Source: Commensalibacter oyaizuii (GTDB lineage Bacteria > Pseudomonadota > Alphaproteobacteria > Acetobacterales > Acetobacteraceae). Taken from it: a DNA stretch of 64,000 bases. The stretch is taken from positions 1,626,001 through 1,690,000 of the forward strand of contig NZ_JASBAO010000001.1 in assembly GCF_029953265.1 (NCBI RefSeq), in the 5' to 3' direction. Within the stretch, counting starts at the first letter, position 1. Each line of letters begins with the position of its first letter. Positions 16,457-26,169 of the stretch are shown here, in pieces. The position numbers and the translations under genes were made by a program. The notes beneath the pieces were generated by a model that saw nothing but the letters and a program-made list of their open reading frames with translations, ran no database searches and was not told the origin of the DNA.

Positions 16457-18262
16457 CTACATTACTCGTGGTAAAGTAATCACGAAACGTGCTCCCAAGA
16501 CCTTTCCTTTAGCATCGTGCAAATTATGTGCTGTAATACTACCTTTTAGTGCAACAATAATCTGTCGACAAATTGACAGTCCTAAACCAGAATGTTGTCC
16601 AAAGTTCTCACCTTCAGGTCGTTCAGTATAAAAACGTTCAAAAATTCCATCTAACTTACTTTCAGGAATACCAGGCCCTTGATCGCTTACCATTAGTTCT
16701 ACCTTATCTTTTTTTCCAACCATCGATAAAGTAATTTCCCCATCACAAGGGGAAAAGGAACAGGCATTTCCAATTAAATTTCGTAAAACCTGTACTAAAC
16801 GATCCTCAACAGCCAAAACTTTCAAGTCATTATTTGCATCACCATCATCAGTATTAACAACAATACGAGGATCGCCAGGTTTATAAGTTGCCGCATGCAT
16901 TTCCGCAAGCAAGTTAAATATGGGAAGAACAGCAACAGGTTCTGGAGTTGCACGAGACATCTCAGCTTCAATTCGGCTTGAACTGGCAATATCTGTAATT
17001 AATCGATCCAACCGATGCACGTCATCCTTTACAATGTAATATAGTCGTTTTTGATGCTCTGTATCCTTTACCCTTGGTAATAATTCAATTGCAGAACGAA
17101 TAGAGGATAATGGATTCTTCAACTCATGACTAACATCAGCAGCAAAACGCTCAACCCCATCCATCCGCGCCCATAGGGCTTTGGCACTGTCTTGCAAAGC
17201 CCTTGCCAAATCACCAATTTCGTCATGCCTAGCCAACAAATTTTCAGGAACCATTCCTGTGCGACCAGTCGTATCTTGCATTTTATGAGTGGCAATGGCC
17301 AAACTTAACAAAGGTCTCGCTATTGTTAAGGATAAGTACCAAGATAGAAGCACGGTAATAACCAAAGCCAGCAAAAATAGAATCAAAATCGATGAACGCA
17401 CAGCGAACAGCGATCGATCTATATTTAAGGCTTCACGTGTTATTTGAATGATCCCAACGGTTTGCTCTTGATGAATAATGGGTTCTGAGATTGTAATTAA
17501 TAATCGATGGTCAATCGTTCTACGAATATAAGGCGGCATTTCCTGAGCACTTGGATCATTGAACATCAATGTATGCTGTTTAATACCATTTGGAATGACC
17601 TCTGGATCAACATTTACCGTAAGATTCGTGATCTTACGTTCCCCTGTATAGGGCATCCAGTCTAATAAGTGTGTATAAACTTGTTCTAAAACAGTATCGT
17701 ATCGCGTATTAACCGCATTTTCTTTGTTAGCTTCTGGTATCATAACCCTACCAGATTTTTTATGGTCCTTAACTTGTGTTTTGTTTTTATGATTTTTAAC
17801 TTTTTTTTGGTAGACTTCTTTAGCCTCTATTCGACTATCTACAATTAACTGTCCATCAGGCGCGTATACACGTGCGTGTATGTTAGGGCTGGGTTCAGTT
17901 AAACTTAACAACAAAGGACGCGCTAATTCTATGGAAAGGTAATGCTGATGGGTTGGCCTCTTAACAGTATTTATTTGTAAATCAGCACCAGAAGCGTCAC
18001 TCTGCTTTACAGTTTGAATTGCACTTTGCCCCAGTGCGCCTGCATAAATTTTTGCTTGCTCACGCAAAGCCGTCACTTCTGTTTCAAGAAGGCTATTTTG
18101 AAACTGATTTAAATACAAAAGTGTAGCAACCAACACAACCAAAGGCAAGGCATTCACGAGTAAGATACGTCGCATTAATGGTGATGAAAACCGAGCCTTA
18201 TAATTCAACTTGATATTAGATGAATGATTGTTATGATTAAAACGAGAGAAAAAAACTGGCAT
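16457..18262 (-). CDS. chvG: Sensor histidine kinase, ChvG-like
   Basis: Inner-membrane histidine kinase of the alphaproteobacterial ChvG/ExoS type, sensing envelope or acid stress. The 601 residues have TM1 at about 30-50, a periplasmic sensing domain of about 235 residues, TM2 at about 288-308, a HAMP region, the phospho-acceptor His379 in HELKNPLSS, and a catalytic domain with N, G1 (DQGPGIPESKLDGIFERF) and G2 (GLGLSICRQI) boxes. Odd feature: a Lys-rich insert near residues 150-175 of the periplasmic part. It follows the chvI-like gene by 20 bases in one operon. The usual negative regulator ExoR is not in the window. Confidence 0.88.
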   Translation of the reverse strand: MPVFFSRFNHNNHSSNIKLNYKARFSSPLMRRILLVNALPLVVLVATLLYLNQFQNSLLETEVTALREQAKIYAGALGQSAIQTVKQSDASGADLQINTVKRPTHQHYLSIELARPLLLSLTEPSPNIHARVYAPDGQLIVDSRIEAKEVYQKKVKNHKNKTQVKDHKKSGRVMIPEANKENAVNTRYDTVLEQVYTHLLDWMPYTGERKITNLTVNVDPEVIPNGIKQHTLMFNDPSAQEMPPYIRRTIDHRLLITISEPIIHQEQTVGIIQITREALNIDRSLFAVRSSILILFLLALVITVLLSWYLSLTIARPLLSLAIATHKMQDTTGRTGMVPENLLARHDEIGDLARALQDSAKALWARMDGVERFAADVSHELKNPLSSIRSAIELLPRVKDTEHQKRLYYIVKDDVHRLDRLITDIASSSRIEAEMSRATPEPVAVLPIFNLLAEMHAATYKPGDPRIVVNTDDGDANNDLKVLAVEDRLVQVLRNLIGNACSFSPCDGEITLSMVGKKDKVELMVSDQGPGIPESKLDGIFERFYTERPEGENFGQHSGLGLSICRQIIVALKGSITAHNLHDAKGKVLGARFVITLPRVM

Positions 18263-18282
18263 TATTCAGTAATTACTAACCT

Positions 18283-18996
18283 TTAATCTTCTTTATAACG
18301 ATAACCAATGCCGTATAACGTTTCGATTTTATTGAATTCAGGATCAACCTGACGAAATTTTTTACGAATTCGTTTAATGTGGCTGTCGATCGTACGATCA
18401 TCAACATAAATATTTTCACCATATGCGGCATCAATTAATTGATCACGAGATTTCACCAAACCTGGACGGGTTGCAAGTGCCTTGGTCAGTAGGAATTCAG
18501 TTACGGTTAACTGAATATCTTCGTTATTCCAACGACACTGGTGACGTAAATCATCTAAAGTCAGTGCTCCCCGCACCACTACTCCTGTATTATTCTTAGC
18601 CCCTTCGGCTTCACCTTTATTGACCTCATTACGTCTTAATAAGGCACGAATACGTTCAAGTAATAACCGTTGTGAAAAAGGTTTTGTAATGTAATCGTCT
18701 GCTCCCAAACGTAATCCCATCAACTGGTCAATTTCTTCGTCTTTAGAAGATAAAATAATGACAGGCATCTGGGATCTGTTTCGAATACGCTGTAACAGTT
18801 CAATCCCATCCATACGAGGCATTTTAATATCCAATACAGCCAAATCAACAGGACGCGACAATAACCCCTGTAGAGCACTTTCCCCATCTGTATAGGTTTG
18901 CACAGAAAAACCATCTGCTTCAAGCATCATAAAAACAGAAGTTAAAATGTTGCGATCATCATCAACCAAAGCAATAACGTATTTACCCGCTTCCAT
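18283..18996 (-). CDS. chvI: Response regulator, ChvI-like (OmpR family)
   Basis: DNA-binding response regulator partner of the ChvG-like kinase. The 237 residues have a receiver domain with acidic pocket DDD (12-14), phospho-acceptor Asp56 in [11 protein letters not shown] and Lys in YITKPF, followed by an OmpR-type winged helix from about 140 to 235 ([30 protein letters not shown]). It is first in the operon; its promoter must lie in the region shared with the divergent grpE gene. Targets cannot be inferred from the window. Confidence 0.92.
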   Translation of the reverse strand: MEAGKYVIALVDDDRNILTSVFMMLEADGFSVQTYTDGESALQGLLSRPVDLAVLDIKMPRMDGIELLQRIRNRSQMPVIILSSKDEEIDQLMGLRLGADDYITKPFSQRLLLERIRALLRRNEVNKGEAEGAKNNTGVVVRGALTLDDLRHQCRWNNEDIQLTVTEFLLTKALATRPGLVKSRDQLIDAAYGENIYVDDRTIDSHIKRIRKKFRQVDPEFNKIETLYGIGYRYKED

Positions 18997-19276
18997 CCAG
19001 TTACTCCATCAATTTAGCTATAAAATACTTCATTATTCTTTATATAATCTATTCGCTTTTGAAAACATAATAGTAAATACCGACCTGGTTGATTAAAAAA
19101 AGTTTACATATCCAGATGTTTTTTTTATGGCTTTTTTATTTTTGCAAGAGCCTCTATTTAATTCTCGCTTGAATTTCTTGTATCTTTTATAAATTTTATT
19201 AAAATAGATAGGTGAGTAACTTTATAGGCTACCCTTATCACTTTAGTTTTAAACAGTAAAAGCAAACTGAAACAAT

Positions 19277-19891
19277 ATGACAAAAGAAGAAAATATTAAA
19301 CCAGACCCAGAAGTCAATTCATCTTCTGAAGAACAAACGACCCCTGGTCATGACAGCATTTTCAATGATGCCCCTGACAGCAGTGCTCAAAATACTGAAG
19401 AAACTGCGTCAGAGGTGGATTCTGTTGAACATTTAAAAGCAGAATTACAAGCTGCCAAAGATCAATGGCTGCGCTCTGAAGCAGAAAATCAAAATTTACG
19501 CAACCGTCATAAAAAAGAATTAGAAGATACACGCCTTTATGCTGTACAAAAATTTGCACGTGACGTTGTAGAAGCTGCCGAAAATTTACGTCGCGGGATT
19601 GACAGTCTACCAAAACCTTCAGAAAATGAAGATCCTATGCTAACCAAAATGCGTGAGGGATTTGAGAGTACAGAACGTTCTTTCCTTCAAATTCTTGAGA
19701 AAAATGGAATTAAAAGCGAAGATCCAACAGGCGCGCCCTTTGATGCTAATAAACATCAAGCTATGGCAGAACAACCCTCCTCAGAACATCCGCCGGGAAC
19801 AGTTTTACAAAGCTGGACGCCCACATGGACATTAAATAATCGTTTATTAAAACCTGCCATGGTTATTGTCACCAAAACTGAAGAAAAATAA
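19277..19891 (+). CDS. grpE: Nucleotide exchange factor GrpE
   Basis: Co-chaperone that releases ADP from DnaK. The 204 residues have an acidic, disordered N-terminus (about 1-50), a long coiled coil (about 50-105, VEHLKAELQAAKDQWLRSEA) and the C-terminal beta domain with FDANKHQAMAEQPS and PGTVLQSWTPTWTLNNRLLKPAMV. It heads the grpE, dnaK, dnaJ block on the plus strand. No CIRCE repeat was found before it, so HrcA control is not indicated; sigma-32 control is plausible but no convincing promoter was identified. Confidence 0.95.
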   Translation: MTKEENIKPDPEVNSSSEEQTTPGHDSIFNDAPDSSAQNTEETASEVDSVEHLKAELQAAKDQWLRSEAENQNLRNRHKKELEDTRLYAVQKFARDVVEAAENLRRGIDSLPKPSENEDPMLTKMREGFESTERSFLQILEKNGIKSEDPTGAPFDANKHQAMAEQPSSEHPPGTVLQSWTPTWTLNNRLLKPAMVIVTKTEEK

Positions 19892-19923
19892 AGTGTAAAT
19901 AAGTTTCAAAAAATTTGATTAAG

Positions 19924-19954
19924 TTGCTGACTTAATGATTTTTTCGTGTATAAT
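19924..19954 (+). promoter_or_regulatory. Candidate dnaK promoter
   Basis: A perfect TATAAT at 19949-19954 lies about 170 bases before the dnaK start. Upstream is TTGCTG at 19924-19929 (19-base spacer) or the overlapping CTGACT at 19927-19932 (16-base spacer). The long leader that follows contains no ORF. This is a housekeeping-type reading; a heat-shock promoter may exist as well. Confidence 0.35.
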
Positions 19955-20125
19955 ATTTCATGGATAAAAATTCTTGAAACCTAAGTAAAAGATATACATA
20001 TCTAATTTACACCATGACAGTAACCTGGCCAAAATTGGCGGACTACTTTTATGGTTAAAATTTCAAAAGGACTTTTACAAGACGCTTCGGGTCTTTAAAA
20101 AGTTGCTAAAAGGAGATTATAATTT

Positions 20126-22033
20126 ATGAGTAAAGTTATCGGTATTGATCTTGGTACAACCAACTCTTGTATTTCTATCAGAGAAGGCAATGAAACCAAA
20201 GTTATCGAAAATAGCGAAGGCGCACGTACAACCCCATCAATGGTTGCTTTTACCGAAAGTGACGAAATGTTGGTTGGACAATCTGCAAAACGACAAGCAG
20301 TAACGAACCCTTCCAATACCTTATATGCTGTAAAACGTCTTATTGGTCGTCGCTATGACGACAAAATGGTTGCTCGCGATAAAGGCTTGGTCCCTTACGA
20401 AATCGTTAAAGGTGACAATGGCGATGCATGGGTAGAAGCACGTAATAAAAAATATGCACCTTCACAGATTTCTGCATTTATCTTAGGGAAAATGAAAGAA
20501 ACTGCAGAATCATATCTTGGCGAAAAAGTAACTCAAGCTGTTATTACCGTTCCTGCTTACTTTAACGATGCGCAACGTCAAGCAACCAAAGATGCTGGTA
20601 AAATCGCAGGCCTTGAAGTGCTTCGTATCATTAACGAACCTACAGCCGCCGCACTTGCCTATGGATTGGAAAAGAAAAACAGTGGCACCATCGCTGTATA
20701 CGATCTTGGTGGTGGAACTTTCGATATTTCCATTCTTGAAATTTCCGACGGTGTGATTGAGGTTAAATCAACAAACGGGGATACATTCCTTGGTGGGGAA
20801 GATTTTGACTCTCGCATCATCGAATTTTTAGCCGATGAGTTCAAAAAAGAACAAGGTATTGATCTACGGAACGATAAACTTGCCTTACAACGCTTAAAAG
20901 AAGCTGCTGAAAAAGCAAAGATTGAACTTTCATCCTCTAAAGAAACCGAAGTTAACCTACCTTTCATCACGGCTGATGCTTCTGGTCCAAAACATTTGGT
21001 TCTTAAACTAAGCCGCGCCAAGCTTGAAAGTTTGGTTGCTGACTTGATCACAAGAACCCTTGACCCTTGTAAAGCTGCGTTAAAAGACGCGGCACTGTCA
21101 GCAAGCGGTATCGACGAAGTCATCTTGGTAGGCGGTATGACCCGTATGCCAAAAGTTATCGAAACCGTTAAAGAATTCTTTGGTAAAGAACCTGCTCGTA
21201 ACGTAAACCCAGATGAAGTTGTCGCCATTGGTGCAGCTATTCAGGGTGCCGTTCTGAAAGGTGATGTTAAAGACGTTTTATTGCTGGATGTTACCCCACT
21301 ATCTTTGGGTATTGAAACACTGGGTGGCGTATTTACCCGTCTAATTGATAGAAATACGACCATTCCAACCAAAAAAAGCCAAACATTCTCTACTGCAGAA
21401 GATAATCAAAACGCTGTAACCATCAAAGTTTACCAAGGTGAACGTGAAATGGCTGCAGACAATAAATTGCTTGGAAACTTTGATTTGACAGGTATTGCAC
21501 CTGCTCCTCGTGGTGTACCTCAAATTGAAGTAACGTTTGATATTGATGCTAATGGTATTGTTTCTGTATCTGCAAAAGATAAGGCAACAGGGAAAGAACA
21601 ACAAATCAAAATCCAAGCTTCAGGTGGATTATCTGATGCCGATATTGAACAGATGGTAAAAGATGCTGAAGCAAATGCTGATGCAGATAAAGCCAAGAAA
21701 GAAATGGTTGAAACCCGTAATCAAGCTGACATGCTAATTGCTCAGGTTGAAAAAAATCTTCAAGAACATGGTGACAAACTTGATGCAGGCACCAAATCTG
21801 AAATCGAAGCCGCCGTTGAAGATGTAAAATCTAAGAAAGATGGTGGTGATCTAGCCACGCTGAAAGAATCTACAGAAAAACTTTCACAGTTACTAATGAA
21901 AATTGGTGAAACAATTTATAAGGCAACAGGTGGGGATGCCGCAGGCGCACAAGCGGGTTCGGATAAACCAACCGAAGATGTTGTTGATGCTGATTTCGAA
22001 GATGTCAGCAATAATGACAAAAAATCTACCTGA
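20126..22033 (+). CDS. dnaK: Chaperone DnaK (Hsp70)
   Basis: ATP-driven protein-folding chaperone. The 635 residues are full length. The ATPase domain (1-385) shows [10 protein letters not shown] at 5-14, [20 protein letters not shown] near 140 and [10 protein letters not shown]-type motif [10 protein letters not shown] near 190. The linker [15 protein letters not shown] is near 387, followed by the substrate domain and a C-terminal lid ending in an acidic tail ([12 protein letters not shown]). AGGAG lies 12 bases before the ATG (AAAGGAGATTATAATTTATG). It is followed by two hairpins before dnaJ. Confidence 0.98.
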   Translation: MSKVIGIDLGTTNSCISIREGNETKVIENSEGARTTPSMVAFTESDEMLVGQSAKRQAVTNPSNTLYAVKRLIGRRYDDKMVARDKGLVPYEIVKGDNGDAWVEARNKKYAPSQISAFILGKMKETAESYLGEKVTQAVITVPAYFNDAQRQATKDAGKIAGLEVLRIINEPTAAALAYGLEKKNSGTIAVYDLGGGTFDISILEISDGVIEVKSTNGDTFLGGEDFDSRIIEFLADEFKKEQGIDLRNDKLALQRLKEAAEKAKIELSSSKETEVNLPFITADASGPKHLVLKLSRAKLESLVADLITRTLDPCKAALKDAALSASGIDEVILVGGMTRMPKVIETVKEFFGKEPARNVNPDEVVAIGAAIQGAVLKGDVKDVLLLDVTPLSLGIETLGGVFTRLIDRNTTIPTKKSQTFSTAEDNQNAVTIKVYQGEREMAADNKLLGNFDLTGIAPAPRGVPQIEVTFDIDANGIVSVSAKDKATGKEQQIKIQASGGLSDADIEQMVKDAEANADADKAKKEMVETRNQADMLIAQVEKNLQEHGDKLDAGTKSEIEAAVEDVKSKKDGGDLATLKESTEKLSQLLMKIGETIYKATGGDAAGAQAGSDKPTEDVVDADFEDVSNNDKKST

Positions 22034-22059
22034 TCATTTCGCAGGTATCTAAATCAACC

Positions 22060-22090
22060 AGATATATTCAATCAGTGATTGAATATATCT
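22060..22090 (+). terminator. First hairpin between dnaK and dnaJ
   Basis: A perfect 14-bp stem, AGATATATTCAATC (22060-22073) with GATTGAATATATCT (22077-22090), with only a three-base loop. It sits 27 bases after the dnaK stop. No U-tract follows directly. It could be a processing or stability structure as well as a terminator. Confidence 0.55.
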
Positions 22091-22103
22091 GAGATTCAAT
22101 GAG

Positions 22104-22130
22104 GCCCGCGCTTCTTTATCGAAGGCGGGC
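22104..22130 (+). terminator. Second, GC-rich hairpin between dnaK and dnaJ
   Basis: GCCCGC (22104-22109) pairs with GCGGGC (22125-22130), and inside it CTTC (22111-22114) pairs with GAAG (22121-22124), leaving one bulged G and a six-base loop. The trailing TGATTTATTATTTT is moderately U-rich. In an AT-rich region this is a conspicuous structure, likely a partial terminator that lowers dnaJ relative to dnaK. Confidence 0.6.
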
Positions 22131-22170
22131 TGATTTATTATTTTACCATAGAAACTGTTTGAGAATATTA

Positions 22171-23295
22171 ATGTCTAAGCGTGATTATTACGAAATATTA
22201 GAAGTTAGCCGCAGTGCTACCAGTGTTGAAATAAAAAAGGCTTATCGCCAAAAGGCGATGCAATATCATCCCGATCGTAACCAAGGTAATGACGAAGCAG
22301 AAGCTAAATTTAAAGAAGTTAACGAAGCCTATGACGTTTTAAAAGACGAACAAAAAAGAGCCGCCTATGACCAATATGGTCATGATGCTTTTCAAAATGG
22401 GGGACCTGGTGCCGGCGGATTTGGCGCAGGCGGGTTTGGCGACATATTTGACATGTTTGGTGACATGATGGGTATGCGCAGAGGTGAAGGACGCAGACGC
22501 TCTGGAAATGATATTCAAGTCCAAACTGAAATCCTCTTAACCGAAGCTTTCTCTGGTGTTACAAAAACTGTTAAATTTCAGACTAAAAAAGCATGCACAA
22601 GTTGCAATGGTTCTGGTTCCGCTGACAAGGATCAAGGAAATAAAACTTGCCCTACCTGTCATGGTTCTGGAAAAATTCGATCTCAACAAGGATTCTTCTT
22701 GGTTGAAAGACCTTGTCACACTTGTCATGGCTCTGGGCAAGTTATCAGTAATCCCTGTCAAAAATGTCATGGTAGCGGCTTAGAAAACCAAGAAAAAGAA
22801 TTAGAAGTTCAAATCCCTGCTGGAATTGAAGATGGAACCCGAATCCGCATTTCTGGTGAAGGGGAAGCCGGCAGCAATGGTACTCCTCCTGGTGATTTGT
22901 TTGTACACGTCAGCGTAATCCCCCATGATATATTTCAACGAGATGGGGCAAATATTTTCTGTCGAATCCCTGTCAAAATGACACAAGCTTCCTTGGGCGC
23001 TGAAATTGAAGTGCCTATTATTGATGGTGGACGAACAAAAGTTAAAATTCCTACTGGTACTCAATCTGGAAAACAATTCCGTTTACGTGGCAAAGGATTT
23101 TCTGTTCTTCGCTCTTCCTCTCGTGGGGATATGTATATAGAAGTTAAAGTTGAAACCCCTCAAAACTTGACCAAACGTCAAAAAGAACTTCTTGAAGAAT
23201 TTGCATCGGAGGAACAAGATGTACATGACACAGGAAGTCCAGAAACATCTGGTTTCTTTGCAAAAGTTAAGGATTTTTTCGAAGGAAAATCTTGA
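22171..23295 (+). CDS. dnaJ: Chaperone DnaJ (Hsp40)
   Basis: Co-chaperone that stimulates DnaK ATPase and binds unfolded protein. Starting at ATG 22171 gives 374 residues beginning [12 protein letters not shown], the family norm; the longer frame from 22099 runs through a hairpin and is rejected. The J domain (1-70) carries HPD at 33-35, then a Gly-rich linker ([14 protein letters not shown]), four CxxCxGxG zinc repeats (about 143-210) and the C-terminal substrate domains. It follows dnaK on the same strand. Confidence 0.97.
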   Translation: MSKRDYYEILEVSRSATSVEIKKAYRQKAMQYHPDRNQGNDEAEAKFKEVNEAYDVLKDEQKRAAYDQYGHDAFQNGGPGAGGFGAGGFGDIFDMFGDMMGMRRGEGRRRSGNDIQVQTEILLTEAFSGVTKTVKFQTKKACTSCNGSGSADKDQGNKTCPTCHGSGKIRSQQGFFLVERPCHTCHGSGQVISNPCQKCHGSGLENQEKELEVQIPAGIEDGTRIRISGEGEAGSNGTPPGDLFVHVSVIPHDIFQRDGANIFCRIPVKMTQASLGAEIEVPIIDGGRTKVKIPTGTQSGKQFRLRGKGFSVLRSSSRGDMYIEVKVETPQNLTKRQKELLEEFASEEQDVHDTGSPETSGFFAKVKDFFEGKS

Positions 23296-23325
23296 TCACA
23301 CTCATATTTACGAGAAAGCATAAGA

Positions 23326-24117
23326 ATGACCTCATCTTCTTTACGAATAGGAATTGCTGGTATTACGGGTCGCGTTGGCCGGTTATTGGTTGAAGAAATC
23401 ATTGCCCAGAATTTAAGTTTATCGGGGGGCACATCCCTTTCAAAAGATATTCAGAATTTACCCAATGGCACAATAATTTTTGAAACCATTGATGAATTAG
23501 CCAAAGTTAGCGATGTAATCATTGATTTTACCAACGCATCAACAACCGCAATTCATGCAAGAGCACTTAAAGACAGTAACGTTGCATGGATCATTGGAAC
23601 CACGGGCATTTCAGATATAGATCAAAAATTGGTTCAAGAGACAGCAATGACGATCCCTGTTGTTCAGGCTGCCAATTTTTCCCCTGGTGTCACTTTGATA
23701 ACACGCTTGGCTGGTGAGCTGGCAAAAGCTTTACCCGCCAATCAATATGATGCTGAAATTCTGGAAACCCATCATCGTCAAAAGGTTGATGCTCCTTCTG
23801 GTACTGCAATTGCTATCGGTGAGGCCATTGCCAAAGCACGTCATGTTGATTTAAAATCTGTCAAAGAGGCAGGAAGGGATGGTGTTACTGGGGCTCGTAA
23901 AGAAAATGCCATTGGTTTTGCCTCGTTGCGAGGTGGGCAAATTGTTGGCGAACATAGTGCTATTTTCCTATCCGATGTTGAAGAAATTGTTTTAACACAT
24001 AAAGCCTTTGACCGTCGTATCTTTGCAAAGGGTGCTGTTCGTTCAGCGTTATGGAGTGTAAACAAACCCCCAAAATTATACGGCATGACCCATGTTTTGG
24101 GTCTGGACCCACTATAA
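23326..24117 (+). CDS. dapB: 4-hydroxy-tetrahydrodipicolinate reductase
   Basis: Reduces 4-hydroxy-tetrahydrodipicolinate with NAD(P)H in the lysine/diaminopimelate pathway. The 263 residues contain the nucleotide-binding GIAGITGRVGRL at the N-terminus, the active-site motif ETHHRQKVDAPSGTA near 146-160 with its His-His and Lys, and the GATGARK-like GVTGARKENAIGFASLRGG segment. It starts 30 bases after dnaJ, so it may ride on the same transcript. Full length and ordinary. Confidence 0.96.
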   Translation: MTSSSLRIGIAGITGRVGRLLVEEIIAQNLSLSGGTSLSKDIQNLPNGTIIFETIDELAKVSDVIIDFTNASTTAIHARALKDSNVAWIIGTTGISDIDQKLVQETAMTIPVVQAANFSPGVTLITRLAGELAKALPANQYDAEILETHHRQKVDAPSGTAIAIGEAIAKARHVDLKSVKEAGRDGVTGARKENAIGFASLRGGQIVGEHSAIFLSDVEEIVLTHKAFDRRIFAKGAVRSALWSVNKPPKLYGMTHVLGLDPL

Positions 24118-24219
24118 ATTAAAAATATTTTTTATTTTTACTCTTGACGTGACGGCCTCAAAGGGGTCTGTTTACAAATTCATTTTTACACTTTAACTAG
24201 ATGGGATAGCAGAAAAATT
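24118..24219 (+). promoter_or_regulatory. metK leader with a small hairpin
   Basis: The gap before metK contains GGCCTC (24154-24159) and GGGGTC (24163-24168), a six-bp stem with two G-T pairs around AAA, and a -35-like TTGACG at 24144-24149. I compared it by eye with what I remember of the SAM-II and SAM/SAH consensus and saw no fit. A leader element is possible, unproven. Confidence 0.25.
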
Positions 24220-25407
24220 ATGCGAAACAATAGCGATTTTCTGTTCGCTTCTGAATCAGTATCTGAAGGACATCCAGACAAAGTTGCTGACCGAATCAGT
24301 GATGCCGTTTTGGATACATATCTTGCCGCAGATCCAGAAGCTCGCGTAGCTTGTGAAACTCTTGTCACCACAAACCAAATTATTTTGGCTGGTGAAGTTC
24401 GTGGCCCAGAAAGCATTACCAAAGAATTGCTTATTGAAAAGGCTCGTGAAACCGTTAAAGAAATCGGTTACGATCAAGAGGGCTTTTCATGGAAAAATGC
24501 CAGTGCTTTAAATCTGCTTCATGCTCAGTCTGCCCACATTGCCATGGGCGTTGACAGTGGCGACAATAAAGATGAAGGCGCTGGTGACCAAGGGATCATG
24601 TTTGGATATGCAACAACTGAAACTGACAGTTTGATGCCAGCTCCGATTTACTATGCTCATAAGATTTTGCAAAATTTGAATGATTTACGTAAATCGAACG
24701 ATCCAAAGGGTAAAGGATTTCTTCCTGATGCAAAAAGTCAGGTTACTTTGCAATATGCTAAAGGAAAACCAGTTGGGGCAACATCGATTGTTTTATCCAC
24801 CCAGCATGAAGAAACCATGAAGCAAAGTGATATTCGCGATATTTTACGCGAGCTTATCACTAAAACGCTTCCTGAAGGATGGATGTGTCCTGAAAATGAG
24901 TTTTATGTCAACCCAACAGGCCTGTTTATCATTGGGGGACCTGATGGTGACTGTGGTTTGACAGGACGGAAAATCATTGTTGATACCTATGGAGGGGCTG
25001 CACCACATGGGGGTGGGGCATTCTCTGGTAAAGATCCGACCAAAGTCGATCGTTCAGCAGCTTATGCTTGTCGTTATCTGGCAAAGAATATCGTTGCTGC
25101 AGGCCTTGCTGATCATTGTACATTGCAAATTTCGTATGCTATCGGTATCTCCCATCCGTTGTCTGTTTATGTTGATTTACACAACAGCGGTAAAGATATT
25201 AATGAAGAAAAATTGGAAAGCGTTCTTCGTGAAGTAATGGATTTATCCCCAAGAGGTATCCGTAAACATTTACGTCTAAATCGTCCAATTTACAAAGAAA
25301 CCGCAGCCTATGGTCATTTTGGTCGTACCCCAGACCTGAAAAAAGACAATTTCACCTGGGAACAAACCGACCTAGTTGACACGTTACGTAGTGCGTTTAA
25401 TCGTTAA
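24220..25407 (+). CDS. metK: S-adenosylmethionine synthetase
   Basis: Makes S-adenosylmethionine from methionine and ATP in the cytoplasm. The 395 residues are normal length. Signatures seen: [17 protein letters not shown] near residues 11-27, [12 protein letters not shown] near 121-132, and the phosphate loop [19 protein letters not shown] near 264-282. It is followed after only 15 bases by the trmB reading frame. The supply of SAM would serve TrmB and other methyltransferases, but that link is generic. Confidence 0.97.
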   Translation: MRNNSDFLFASESVSEGHPDKVADRISDAVLDTYLAADPEARVACETLVTTNQIILAGEVRGPESITKELLIEKARETVKEIGYDQEGFSWKNASALNLLHAQSAHIAMGVDSGDNKDEGAGDQGIMFGYATTETDSLMPAPIYYAHKILQNLNDLRKSNDPKGKGFLPDAKSQVTLQYAKGKPVGATSIVLSTQHEETMKQSDIRDILRELITKTLPEGWMCPENEFYVNPTGLFIIGGPDGDCGLTGRKIIVDTYGGAAPHGGGAFSGKDPTKVDRSAAYACRYLAKNIVAAGLADHCTLQISYAIGISHPLSVYVDLHNSGKDINEEKLESVLREVMDLSPRGIRKHLRLNRPIYKETAAYGHFGRTPDLKKDNFTWEQTDLVDTLRSAFNR

Positions 25408-25422
25408 TTTGTGAAAACTACT

Positions 25423-26169
25423 ATGAATACATCAAAGAAAAGCTCCTCTGAAAAGGAGCTTCTCTTTTCATTACAAGATGAAAAGCCAGCAACTGAACGT
25501 TTATATGGTCGTCGTCGTGGTCACCCATTACGTGACCGTCAGCAACGTTTATATAATGACTATCTTCCCAAAATTAAATTTTCACAATCCGCTTTTAAAA
25601 ATCCAAGCAGTGCTTTTGATCAAATTCCCAAAGAAATATGGATGGAAATTGGATTTGGCGGTGGGGAACATAGTCTTGCCAGACATCGTGCCAATCCTGA
25701 TATAGGATATATTGCCTGTGAAGTTTTCGAAAATGGGGTTTGTTCCCTATTATCGAATTTGCTTGGGGAAACAGAGCAAGAAAAAACCGCACCGGTCCCA
25801 GCTATGTTAAGATTATGGAATGAAGATGCACGCATCTTAATCCGAGAATTTCCCGATCAAAGTATAGATAAATTATTTTTATTATTTCCAGATCCATGGC
25901 CTAAAGCACGCCATTCCAAACGACGTTTTGTGCATCCTGATCGCATTCCTTTGCTACATCGGATTTTACGTTCTGGTGCGCATTGGCATGTTGCCAGTGA
26001 TGATCCAACCTATCAAGAGTGGGTATTAGAGGTTATGGAAAATCAGTCTTATTTTGAAAAAATCCTTGAAACAACTGAACGTCCTTTGGATTGGCCATCT
26101 ACGCGATATGAACAAAAAGCATATCAAGCAGGCAGGCAGCCCATTTTTTGGATATTTAAAAGAATTTAA
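25423..26169 (+). CDS. trmB: tRNA (guanine-N7-)-methyltransferase
   Basis: SAM-dependent enzyme that makes m7G46 in tRNA. About 248 residues from ATG 25423; GTG 25411 is an alternative and neither has a clear ribosome site. The SAM-binding motif EIGFGGGEHSLARHRANP follows near 75, then EDARILIREFPDQSID and the family signature FLLFPDPWPKARHSKRRFVHP. Odd point: a strong hairpin (25440-25461) lies in the first codons, as if the metK terminator overlapped the trmB start. The N-terminal residues before RLYGRRRG are poorly conserved in the family, so this region can tolerate it. Confidence 0.92.
   Translation: MNTSKKSSSEKELLFSLQDEKPATERLYGRRRGHPLRDRQQRLYNDYLPKIKFSQSAFKNPSSAFDQIPKEIWMEIGFGGGEHSLARHRANPDIGYIACEVFENGVCSLLSNLLGETEQEKTAPVPAMLRLWNEDARILIREFPDQSIDKLFLLFPDPWPKARHSKRRFVHPDRIPLLHRILRSGAHWHVASDDPTYQEWVLEVMENQSYFEKILETTERPLDWPSTRYEQKAYQAGRQPIFWIFKRI
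25440..25461 (+). terminator. Hairpin overlapping the 5' end of trmB
   Basis: A perfect 8-bp stem, AAGCTCCT (25440-25447) with AGGAGCTT (25454-25461), loop CTGAAA, followed by CTCTTTTC. It is 33 bases after the metK stop but inside the first codons of trmB. It may terminate or attenuate metK read-through, or mask trmB initiation; note that AGGAG within it could itself act as a ribosome site. Confidence 0.5.

Noticed and set aside
18997-20125. CIRCE / HrcA control of grpE and dnaK
   Set aside because: No TTAGCACTC-N9-GAGTGCTAA inverted repeat is present in the two leader regions.
20659-21228. 189-codon minus-strand ORF inside dnaK
   Set aside because: It is antisense to a highly conserved gene, Ser-rich as expected for a shadow frame, with no ribosome site.
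24118-24219. Known SAM riboswitch before metK
   Set aside because: The sequence does not fit the SAM-II or SAM/SAH consensus features I can recall and is too short for SAM-I; only a weak hairpin remains.
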